This document shows positions 59,801 through 64,000 of a stretch of DNA of 64,000 bases, piece by piece (position 1 is the stretch's first letter; each line of letters begins with the position of its first letter). This DNA is from Eurosta solidaginis (Eukaryota > Arthropoda > Insecta > Diptera > Tephritidae): the NCBI RefSeq assembly GCF_040869045.1, contig NC_090320.1:245768978-245832977 (forward strand), written 5' to 3'. The notes beneath the pieces were generated by a model. That model searched no databases, had not been told where the DNA came from, and saw only the letters and a program-made list of their open reading frames with translations. The position numbers and the translations under genes were made by a program.

Positions 59801-60968
59801 ACACAAAAATACAATATCATCATTTTTAGACTTACTCTTAGGCGATGGCGAACCGGATTTGATTGAAGGATTGACCGAAGTTAATGTAACCGTGGGCGCT
59901 ACGCCAGTGCCACCATTCAAAGCCTTGCCAGAAGAACTGCCACAGGCAGTGGTGACGTTAATACCGAATCTCATAACAACAACAACAACGGCAATACCGA
60001 AAACAACAGCCACTAGTACAACAACAAAGAGGACAACAACAACAAGTCCTACAACGACGATAAAAGCAAGCACAACAACAAAGAAACCATATGCATCGAC
60101 AATTTATGCAAACTCAGCAACTTCTTTGGCTGCTTTAAACCACAAATTAAATGCGACCGCTGTTGGCGCAACAAGATTTAGGCCTAAGCCGAAAACGCCG
60201 GCAGGACACAGATACAATACAACAACAAAAATAGCAACGACTACAAAGCCAAAGATTACACGGCCAAAATTGAGTTTGTTACGGCGTCAGACGACAAAAA
60301 TTCCAACTGTATTAGGCACAAGCTATAAACGTTACAATAGCAACAAAACAACAACAGTGACCACCACTACAACAACCATCGCACCGTCTGTGTCACTAAC
60401 AACTACAACAACAACACTGCGTCCACAACCGCCCACAGCGAAACCTTTACTACGTTCACCTTTTGATACGTTGCCCTTTATGGATGCCAGCTTCGATGTG
60501 AAACGCACTACCGTACGTCCATTTGTGGTTGGCCAACATGCGGAAGTCGATATGCTAGGTTTGATGGATTATAAGCATTCATCGAATCATTTTGAAGGAT
60601 TAGAGGCAGCGCACGAAAGTTTTCCACCGAGCGGCCCAACGTTGACACCAACGACAACTACGACAACAACAACAAGTGTACCACTAGTACAAAGAGATAT
60701 TGAACAAATAATTTCAGCAGCAAATGTGGCACCACAAATGTTAGATGCTAGCGCAGCAGGCGCTGTCACAACTACAACAACCTCTGTTGAGGTGCAACAC
60801 AGCGCTTCGAATAGCTTAATTGATCCGGCGGGTGTGCTAAAGCTGGCCGGCTGTAATATCTACGGGCGTATGTATCGTGTAGGACGCATCATATTGGAAT
60901 TGTCCAGTCCGTGTTTGGAGTGCAAATGTACTGAAGTAGGCGTGAAGTGTGGCCAATTGGACTGTTAG
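29750..60968 (+). CDS. Secreted mucin-like protein with VWC domains (5 exons)
   Basis: Joined exons 29750-29840, 46579-46914, 50109-50189, 50296-53280 and 59527-60968 give 4,935 nt: 1,644 residues plus TAG. Residues 1-24 are a signal peptide. Complete VWC domains with ten cysteines (C..CxxCxC..C..C..C..CC..C) lie at about 32-94, 144-203 and 238-299. Residues 300-1600 are a low-complexity Ser/Thr/Pro-rich, probably O-glycosylated region with acidic LLLG motifs. The C-terminus has a VWC half (first six cysteines) ending in Cys-stop. No transmembrane segment follows the signal peptide, so the protein is probably secreted to the extracellular matrix or a luminal/cuticular surface. VWC domains bind BMP-type ligands or matrix proteins in known families, but the partner here is unknown. 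The design recalls insect tenectin, but no RGD was found; I do not name the ortholog. All introns are phase 1. Confidence 0.9.
29841..33856. other. Intron 1, 5' part: no gene seen
   Basis: The start of the 16.7-kb first intron. Mostly AT-rich and unassigned. A block at about 30890-31080 (TGTTACGAATTACATGAATA... through ttatttatttacactag) has the look of LTR-retrotransposon terminal sequence, but no second LTR, primer-binding site or gag-pol coding was seen, so it is not called separately. Confidence 0.4.
33857..34501 (-). mobile_element. Hairpin-ended repeat, family C, copy C1
   Basis: The left end is TATACCCAGCTGTACTTG. The right end is a diverged hairpin (GTTCGGTTTCACCTGAAT, near 34467-34484) followed by ...CTTACTTG at 34501. 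It shares the CAAGTAAG terminus and the (GTCC)n/CCACGCCCAC text with family A but lacks the 130-bp array and has a different subterminal sequence (CCCAGCTGTA instead of CTCAGTTGAG). Length 645 bp. No coding capacity. Confidence 0.75.
34502..35262. other. Intron 1: no gene seen; (TA)n
   Basis: Unassigned AT-rich sequence with a (TA)n run at 34879-34897. Positions 34502-34690 contain text like the family A/C interior (ccaaatttcaacgg, cgcccatattc), probably an old repeat fragment. Confidence 0.4.
35272..35629 (-). mobile_element. SINE with 9-bp target duplication
   Basis: Inverse orientation, about 358 bp and very similar to the 3490 copy. GTTCCGCTT occurs at 35263-35271 and 35630-35638. The first bases of the head (GGCGGCCA) are absent. 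Confidence 0.92.
35795..36984 (+). mobile_element. Hairpin-ended repeat, family C, copy C2 (split by SINE)
   Basis: Starts CAAGTAAGGAAGTC with a hairpin (TTCAGGTGAAACCGAA, near 35814) and ends CAGCTGGGTATA at 36984. Positions 36602-36962 are a younger SINE. Joining 36601 to 36972 restores ...ACAAGTACAGCTGGGTATA, which matches the end of copy C1. A (GGAC)n tract lies at 36463-36477. No coding capacity. Confidence 0.85.
36602..36962 (-). mobile_element. SINE nested in repeat C2
   Basis: Inverse-orientation full-length SINE with its complete head (GGCGGCCACCGTGG read on minus from 36962). TGTACAAGT flanks it at 36593-36601 and 36963-36971. Confidence 0.93.
37340..37740 (+). repeat. Degenerate minisatellite (TTTGCACTTCAATATTTG)
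   Basis: Loose repeats on TTTTGCACTTCAATATTTG and GTTTCG occur about every 45-60 bp (for example 37559, 37594, 37634 and 37706). The ORF on the minus strand (37536-37958) is an artefact of this repeat and the next one. Confidence 0.6.
37741..38050 (+). repeat. Degenerate TCGATAA minisatellite
   Basis: About twelve copies of (A/T)TCGATAA-like cores occur at spacings near 15-30 bp (tttcgataacatatcgataa type). One site, TATCGATA at 37859-37866, equals the DRE core bound by DREF in Drosophila. Confidence 0.7.
38100..39600 (+). pseudogene. Jockey-like LINE 3' part, split by hAT-type insertion
   Basis: 38610-38701 reads LTQLLSGYCNRLKTYLSRIN followed by PDIRNICPACD, the C-terminal Cys-rich region of jockey-like ORF2. 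After the inserted element, 39449-39560 continues with PYDSNHLFNCNVEPTFLTPV. Upstream (38100-38600) the same ORF is present with frameshifts (for example ...EIRQLPTQPLDPDKH). The split point carries an 8-bp duplication. Confidence 0.82.
38710..39448 (+). mobile_element. hAT-type non-autonomous element with AGTACTT arms
   Basis: 739 bp, flanked by a perfect CCCCATAT duplication (38702-38709 and 39449-39456); 8-bp duplications are typical of hAT elements. Terminal inverted repeats are short: CCGACCTGCAAA on the left against CAGAACTGTAAA from the right, close to the hAT pattern CAGNNNTGCAAA. Both arms (38718-38866 and 39280-39446) are packed with AGTAC/AAGTACTT units, likely subterminal transposase sites. 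The centre (about 38935-39115) keeps a decayed hAT C-terminal coding trace. No intact ORF. Confidence 0.88.
39601..40299. other. Intron 1: no gene seen
   Basis: Unassigned AT-rich intronic sequence without a recognised repeat. Confidence 0.4.
40468..43135 (+). mobile_element. Hairpin-ended repeat, family A, copy A3 (longest)
   Basis: Left CAAGTAAGGAAGG and a hairpin at about 40485-40502 (GTTCGG / CCGAAC); right end CTCAACTGAGTATA at 43135. Nine 130-bp units follow each other with the marker ATATGGGTATCAAATGAAA near 40694, 40824, 40954, 41084, 41212, 41341, 41471, 41601 and 41731. They are followed by the 135-158-bp array of GGGCGTGG boxes (42123, 42281, 42411 inverse, 42561, 42709, 42844) and (GGAC)n at 42969-42987. 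It lies inside family B. Copy A1 has only about four 130-bp units, so the array length varies between copies. Confidence 0.9.
43155..43640 (+). repeat. Tandem repeat of about 153 bp within family B
   Basis: TATCTGAACGATCGGTTRTATGGG starts at 43155, 43308, 43461 and 43612 (diverged in the last). Units carry TATATAGCTCCGATC and CAGGATATCTTCTA. Unlike the family A units, they lack the GGACCAGGGG text. Confidence 0.88.
43917..44559. other. Intron 1: no gene seen
   Basis: Unassigned sequence; poly-T run at 44050-44072. The overlapping ORFs at 43750-44323 depend on this T run. Confidence 0.4.
44560..45290 (-). pseudogene. Jockey-like LINE 3' fragment
   Basis: The minus strand encodes, near 44790-44590, LNSYLSKINPDTHNVCPACN then VFPHDTNHLFNCNVEPAPLT, the jockey C-terminal Cys/His region. 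Near 45250-45150 it reads MVQYLSIILNKKLSWRSNVE then DRASKVAVVLNCC, the region after the reverse-transcriptase palm. Stops and shifts occur between them. It is collinear with the fragment at 12850-13800. A further piece of similar kind may extend to 45660. Confidence 0.8.
45291..46578. other. Intron 1, 3' end: no gene seen
   Basis: Unassigned. 45520-45660 may be LINE remnant. The last 40 bases are pyrimidine-rich and lead into the exon 2 acceptor CATTTCAG|GC. Confidence 0.4.
46579..46914 (+). CDS. Exon 2: first VWC domain
   Basis: Acceptor TTTCAG at 46578; donor G|GTGAGT at 46914/46915. The exon is 336 nt and phase 1 at both ends, so it is a symmetric module. It encodes CHHNGTWYADRSL..., then CLTCQCQ, LVC, KVC, RGC, NSCCPYLSC: all ten VWC cysteines (residues 32-94). 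A basic/acidic linker (residues 95-142) follows, ending ...DSEVDMYG. Confidence 0.93.
46915..47289. other. Intron 2, 5' part: no gene seen
   Basis: Unassigned intronic sequence. Confidence 0.4.
47290..47560 (+). repeat. Repeat family E fragment
   Basis: Aligns with 20300-20480: ccgaaggtt, cagatccggtacgttccggtat, ccgatcatctcaggaac, ttgaggaaattggggtcgcc. Truncated at both ends. Confidence 0.6.
47880..48240 (-). pseudogene. LINE RNase H fragment
   Basis: The minus strand 48133-47891 reads CFLNSKAAITAPNAAVVLSK..., then IISIQHNSKHRADLFAHMGT, a decayed RNase H core (SDSKAAIKAL ... WVPGHxxxxGNExAD). The catalytic Asp of the SDS motif is replaced (LNS). The N- and C-terminal limits are uncertain. 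Confidence 0.6.
48241..48599. other. Intron 2: no gene seen
   Basis: Unassigned; possibly further decayed LINE sequence. Confidence 0.3.
48600..48775 (+). mobile_element. Old, diverged SINE copy
   Basis: Recognisable pieces in the right order are aacattcaaataatttagaaac, ttttctaaacggggtcgcccttt, gttccgttaggagttgg and catgtagatcccgtgacgcaa. The head is degraded (GGTTCTGTGTTCAAGTC near 48618). Both ends are indistinct. Confidence 0.65.
49010..49900 (-). pseudogene. Probable LINE remnant with 328-bp duplication
   Basis: Two similar segments start around CAGCATCTTCTATGAC at 49316 and 49644 (spacing 328) and each end with GATAACGTTATT..., GGTCCCAAAT-like text and AACTGTATTA. The minus-strand frames (49863-49513 and 49264-49073) read like decayed RNase H/linker sequence (RPQRDDMSFLDSEYMAALKD) but no diagnostic catalytic motif is clear. 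The class is inferred. Confidence 0.45.
50109..50189 (+). CDS. Exon 3: first half of second VWC domain
   Basis: Acceptor TTTTTTACAG at 50108; donor G|GTAAGT at 50189/50190. The exon is 81 nt, phase 1 on both sides, and encodes VCVKNGTVYKSGSAMSSSNL then CTYCYCI: cysteines 1-4 of the second VWC. It is too short to appear as an independent ORF and is supported by splice sites, frame and the VWC cysteine spacing. Confidence 0.92.
50190..50295 (+). other. Intron 3 (106 bp)
   Basis: GTAAGTGAGC ... TTCTTCTTCTTCCGTCAG. This is the only short intron of the gene and splits the second VWC domain between cysteines 4 and 5. An ORF starting at 50211 runs through the acceptor by chance. Confidence 0.92.
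50296..53280 (+). CDS. Exon 4: VWC2 end, VWC3 and mucin-like region
   Basis: 2,985 nt, phase 1 at both ends. Residues 170-203 complete VWC2 (EKC, PKC, EGC, STCCPVRYDC). A basic linker follows, then VWC3 at 238-299 (GCTVDQQFYVEG ... CDICFC ... CCPSSYDC). Then comes the acidic/Ser-Thr region with LLLG-type motifs: FNLFSLLFGKEDE (310-322), SFLDLLLGNDEDD (425-437), SWVDLLLGPDDD (462-473) and a looser GLLTALLDGLSDML (778-791). Repeats of Lys-Thr/Ser-Thr dominate 480-780. The end (about 1050-1164) is less repetitive, with DYDQYDEGNMYP and ALPPYVDASNYQVTKHI, and looks conserved. Donor G|GTGAGT at 53280/53281. Confidence 0.93.
53281..53609. other. Intron 4, 5' end: no gene seen
   Basis: Unassigned intronic sequence. 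Confidence 0.4.
53610..53870 (+). pseudogene. LINE C-terminal zinc-knuckle fragment
   Basis: Reads in two frames as LITVRPGHWASDMHG and, after a shift, ECGIPHCRSCKDVTTKEIGE then RFLCKCHPYER, the CRSC...LC(E/K)C tail of R1/LOA-like ORF2, as at 24765-25025. Short and broken. Confidence 0.65.
54061..54976 (-). mobile_element. Non-autonomous Helitron, copy H2
   Basis: Read on minus it begins TCTTAATATATAAAAAGCTC (54976 leftward) after an A, and ends with hairpin GGCAG/CTGCC, GGGTCTTCTAG (CTAG complement at 54061-54064) before a T. This is the canonical A|TC...CTAG|T arrangement. 916 bp. It carries a (CCCAGT)n tract at about 54330-54400 and one diverged unit of the 129-bp module (54440-54540). 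No coding. Confidence 0.92.
54977..55678. other. Intron 4: no gene seen
   Basis: Unassigned. Short ORFs on both strands (55051-55313) have no support. Confidence 0.4.
55687..56370 (+). mobile_element. hAT-type foldback element with TCTCGA arms
   Basis: 684 bp, flanked by a perfect CTCGAAAC duplication at 55679-55686 and 56371-56378 (8 bp). Terminal inverted repeat TAGAGCTTAC on the left, TTGAGCTTAC from the right. The arms (about 55940-56065 and 56175-56335) are inverted copies built of about 40-bp units of CTCGCGAGATTCTCGAATCT and AATTACTCGTAAGG. Arms fold onto each other with a loop of about 110 bp. ORFs over it are repeat artefacts. Confidence 0.88.
56420..56660 (+). repeat. Repeat family E fragment
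   Basis: Aligns with 20320-20560 (gtgttatcgatgttgatggtcc, cgatcatctcgggaa, gtaaggttgacatttgg). A further 60-bp scrap is at 57178-57235. Confidence 0.6.
56661..57659. other. Intron 4: no gene seen
   Basis: Unassigned except for the family E scrap at 57178-57235 (gtgaggtgaacaattaggttgggg). No coding. Confidence 0.4.
57660..58916 (-). mobile_element. Helitron H3 with different 5' half
   Basis: The 3' end on minus is hairpin GGCAGA/TCTGCC plus GGGTCTGCTAG (CTAG complement 57660-57663), as in H1 and H2. The 5' end on minus is TCTATATATATAAAATAGGATG after an A (58916/58917), unlike the TCTTAATATATAAAAA of H1/H2. It holds three tandem 129-bp units (markers at 58222, 58351 and 58480), a 57-bp duplication at 58734 and 58791 (GGGTTCCTACTAAGTTATCC), and an (ACAT)n tract near 58868-58897. 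No coding. Confidence 0.88.
58917..59526. other. Intron 4, 3' end: no gene seen
   Basis: Unassigned. The ORF 59058-59417 has no supporting feature. The pyrimidine tract CTAATTTTTTTCCATCTTTCACAG leads into exon 5. Confidence 0.45.
59527..60968 (+). CDS. Exon 5: Thr-rich region and C-terminal half VWC
   Basis: Acceptor TTTCACAG at 59526; stop TAG at 60966-60968. Residues from E1165 begin EITTPDPFKDV. Another ISSFLDLLLGDGEPD motif lies at 1261-1275, and FKALP at 1295-1299. Thr-rich runs (ITTTTTAIPKTT, TTTTTSV and similar) alternate with less repetitive segments such as SPFDTLPFMDASFDVKRTTV. The C-terminus reads GCNIYGRMYRVGRI, then PCLECKC, VKC, GQLDC, stop: VWC cysteines 1-6 without 7-10. Confidence 0.92.
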
Positions 60969-61208
60969 TTAGGTTAAAAGTACATACATATACTTACTTA
61001 AATATTTACTTGTAGTAGTTTAGAGTTAGTAGAATTAAGATTGATTATTTTGTAGTGGAGCGCATGCGTAGTGCAGTAAAATGTGTTCAATATTCTTACT
61101 TCGATTGACGAATGGCGCCTGATTAGGGACCATAATGCTGATGGTTGAAAAAAAAATTGTTTTCTGCATTTTGCGAAACTCAAAATTTATTTTGGTAATT
61201 GAAATAAA
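60969..61208 (+). terminator. 3' UTR with AATAAA signal
   Basis: The first AATAAA after the stop codon is at 61203-61208, about 240 bases downstream, a plausible polyadenylation signal. No repeat element interrupts this stretch. Confidence 0.5.
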
Positions 61209-61489
61209 CTGAGAGTTAGAAAAATATTTAAAAAAAAAAATGCGCTGAACCTGAAGCTTTTATAAAGCAGAGTAATTTTTTGGCTTGGGTAAGTTTTTGT
61301 GTCCGGTACTTTTTTAGAACTTTTTCAGATCCATGTAATTTTTGAAAACCGGTTAGTTTTTAGAACCAGGTACATTTTTAGAACCGGGTACTTTTTAAAA
61401 GCCGTAGTATTTCTTTAGTGATGGGATATACTAACAGTAATTATTACGCCACCTGCACTGCGATTTTTATTTAGATCTATTATGCTTAC

Positions 61490-62210
61490 CTCTCAGCCTA
61501 TAATTGTATGTGAATGCTTTTTATGTATAGAGATACGTCAAGTGGTTTACTCCATATCAAGAAAGAACTAAGAGTCACTTCACCTAGAGGGGAGAGACAC
61601 TGTCTTTCCAGAACGTCGCATTCGCAGAGAATGTGGACCGGCGTTTCATCCTCAAGCTCACAAAAGCTACAGATGTGTGTATCGGATAGATCTGACGTAG
61701 TTAGGTAATATCGTAGACTACAGTTTTCCATACAGTACCCTGTGAGAGTTCTTAGCTCCTATCTGCTTAGATTAATTAGTTTGCTGGTACTCTTATTGCT
61801 GAGAGCATAAACTATTCGGCCTGTCCTTGCCTCGTGCGTTTAATCCAGTGTGGTCTGAGCTACTCTGTTTCCCCAGATACTTATCTTTCCCCTAGTGTCT
61901 GCCTTTGTAAGTCCACAGAAGGGCTCTGAACCATAAAAAGTTGTTATAGCAGTTTTTGGCCCTCAGATCATTTAGAACTCCAGGGCTTACACGCAAAGAA
62001 ATAATTGTTTAGGACTGCAAGTCACGTAAGGCTGCCTAGCTGTCTGATATAATGACGTTATTCCTCAAGGATAAGCCTCTTCTTAGACATTATGTACCGC
62101 AAACTTCTATTGCTTGGATTTCTGCCTGAAATCTGCTGGGCTGCATCGCATTAGTATCGATTTCTTGAATTTCGGCCCATAGAAGTCAACTGCCGCTTTT
62201 CTACAAAGCC
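61490..62210 (-). pseudogene. LINE RNase H plus zinc-knuckle tail fragment
   Basis: The minus strand 61731-61498 reads YLTTSDLSDTHICSFCELED then ETPVHILCECDVLERQCLSP, the CxxC...HxxCEC tail of LINE ORF2. Upstream on minus (62200-61740), in broken frames, VDFYGPKFKKSILMRC suggests the start of an RNase H domain. Many stops. Similar tails occur at 24765 and 53665. Confidence 0.72.
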
Positions 62211-62260
62211 ACTAGCTCTTAGGAGATTTACACACTCACGAACTACAAACGAAACTAATA

Positions 62261-62803
62261 CACTCAGAGCAAAAATCGTTCTAAAAAGAACGAAGCAAGT
62301 TCAAAATTAAAAACATTCGTTAACAAAAGTCTGCTAAGTACGTCTTTTCGTAACTCGTGATCGATGTGGTTGTTTTAAGAACAGTTTTTGCAAGCACACC
62401 GTTCATGTTTAATGACCAGTTTGGTATTGATGTGTGAACCTTCTGTTCTCATTTCAAGCACTACTTGGACTTGCTTTAAGATTTTTCGTTCTCATGCTTC
62501 GAGAACGACTTTTTGTCGATTTAATAGTTTTCGTTCTCGGTTCAAGAACGGTCTGTGCTTGATCATTGATGGGAGGGGAAATTATTTTTCAAAAGGTACC
62601 CATTTATTTTTTTATTGATAATAATTTGTTTGTCATAAATAAAAAATATTTATAACAAAAAATTTTTATTAAAGTCAAAAAGTAAATATGCAAATATGCA
62701 TTTTTCCTATATTTCCCTTATTGGGAAATTATTCTTATGAACATGAAAAGCTTAAATTGAGTCCGGTGGTTCTGGATTTTAGAACGTTGTTTTTCTCTGA
62801 GTG
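62261..62803 (+). mobile_element. TA-flanked inverted-repeat element (MITE)
   Basis: The left end CACTCAGAGCAAAAATCGTT and the inverse of the right end CACTCAGAGAAAAACAACGT both continue into GTTCTAAAA. TA precedes the left end (62259-62260) and follows the right end (62804-62805), as for Tc1/mariner-type insertions. 543 bp. The interior has several GTTCTCG...CGAGAAC palindromes (62488-62547). No ORF of note. Confidence 0.75.
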
Positions 62804-62805
62804 TA

Positions 62806-64000
62806 AAAGCGTGTCAGAAAACGGAATTTGGATCAGAGAAGGAAAACACTGTTAACGCATTTTTTGTATTATTTTCTATATTTATTTTAGAGGAGAACTT
62901 TTCCCTCCATAATTTAGATATTATATGTTGTCCGTTATTGTTATATGGTGCCTGAAACGGCGAGCATCCCGTACAGTCTTTGAAAAATTAAACTGCTCCT
63001 TTAACACCTAGGTAGAAGAGTTCCATCCGAGCAACATATAGTATAATATAAACAAAATATACCTATATATCATTTTTTTTAGAAAATTGGGAGATGTTAC
63101 ATATATATTTGTACCAAAAACCTCTATAATAGTATTTTTGACAATACTGCACGTGAAACTTATCTTACTACATTTTAAGTATCTATGTTTGAGACTTAAA
63201 TTTTCCTATCCGAAAAATGGCTTTAACCGAATGCTTTGGCTCCCAAGGCCATCCATATCTTTGTTCAATACAGAGTTAGCATATACAATTTTTTCGCATA
63301 GCAGTTTGGTTACTATGATATCTTCTATTTAATAATTACATTGTACAATAGGGAATTTGCAACAAAGTAACCAAGATGGTTTTTTGAAGGTGACTTAGCA
63401 TAGAGTAATTTTTGCGAACAGACTTATAGCCCAGGAACATGTTGCTAAAGATTTTTTCGAAATTTTCTTTTTTAGTGTTGAAAAACGTTGGAAGGACCAA
63501 TAGTGGAGCATTGAAGTGTTAGTATGAAATCTTAAGCAATATTATATTCTGGGACAGCAAAGTTGAAACTCTTTCAAATTTTTTACAACTTGACACAAGA
63601 CCCCTTGGCATCCCTAACATTGAGTAAAAAGTATCTCCAGCGAAAATAATATACATACATATACGAAGTCCGTTCTATAAAAATTACCGTTATTACTCTG
63701 TTTCAAGAAAAAATTCAAATTTTTTTGCACTGTGTTATCATTGTTTCGTAACTTTTATGTTATTTTCTAATGGTCGCAAACATATATTTATTTAGATAAA
63801 TTTATTATATTATAATCATATAAGTTTATTCATTCTTTTTGTAATCACGTGAAAATGTTTGAAAGTATTCTAGTTTACTCGGCATAATAATATGTAAGAT
63901 GTAAATTTTGATAAGTGAAATATTTATAAAATAGTATTAATATTAGAGAAAAATAATATAAAATATTGCTCAGTTCATTATCAATAAAGTTTTAATTTAA
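62806..64000. other. No gene seen
   Basis: AT-rich, unassigned. A short ORF at 63087-63332 lacks any supporting feature. Confidence 0.4.

Overview
The window looks like nuclear DNA of a higher fly (Diptera, Brachycera). It is AT-rich, with long introns, GT-AG splice sites, a Drosophila-like translation start context (CAAAATG) and a dense layer of nested transposable-element remains. The repeat mix (a tRNA-headed SINE, Helitrons, hairpin-ended elements with a (GGAC)n tract, jockey-like LINEs, hAT relics) fits a true fruit fly (Tephritidae), but that placement is inference; no species-specific marker was seen.

I can support one cellular gene. It lies on the + strand at 29750-60968 and has five coding exons: 29750-29840, 46579-46914, 50109-50189, 50296-53280 and 59527-60968. 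All four introns are phase 1 (16.7 kb, 3.2 kb, 106 bp and 6.2 kb). The joined reading frame is 1,644 codons plus a stop. It encodes a predicted secreted protein with a signal peptide, three complete ten-cysteine von Willebrand factor C (VWC) domains, a long Ser/Thr-rich mucin-like region with repeated acidic LLLG motifs, and a C-terminal half VWC domain with six cysteines. It resembles insect extracellular-matrix proteins of the tenectin/kielin-chordin sort, but I cannot name the ortholog.

The rest is mobile DNA and its decay products. Region 1-12 kb holds a hairpin-ended repeat (356-1965), a hAT transposase pseudogene split by a SINE (2832-4262), a Penelope-like reverse-transcriptase fragment (4263-4930), a LINE fragment, a hexamer satellite (7488-8270) and a second hairpin-ended repeat (9352-11435). 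Region 12-29 kb, upstream of the gene, holds LINE fragments, SINEs, a complete-looking Helitron (21207-22537), a second hAT relic (22640-23600) and a 119-bp tandem array whose units carry CTCF-like motifs (about 26480-26935). Intron 1 contains two short hairpin-ended repeats (one split by a SINE), a jockey-like fragment split by a hAT-type element with an 8-bp target duplication, and a 2.7-kb repeat nested inside another repeat of the same structural class (40300-43916). Intron 2 holds LINE pieces and a local duplication. Intron 4 holds two Helitrons and a hAT-type foldback element. Downstream of the gene lie a LINE RNase H fragment and a TA-flanked inverted-repeat element.

I found no new gene system such as a defence cluster or operon. 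The observations most worth following are the CTCF-like tandem array upstream of the gene, the 129-130-bp tandem module shared by two different element classes, and the class of hairpin-ended elements that share one terminus but differ elsewhere.
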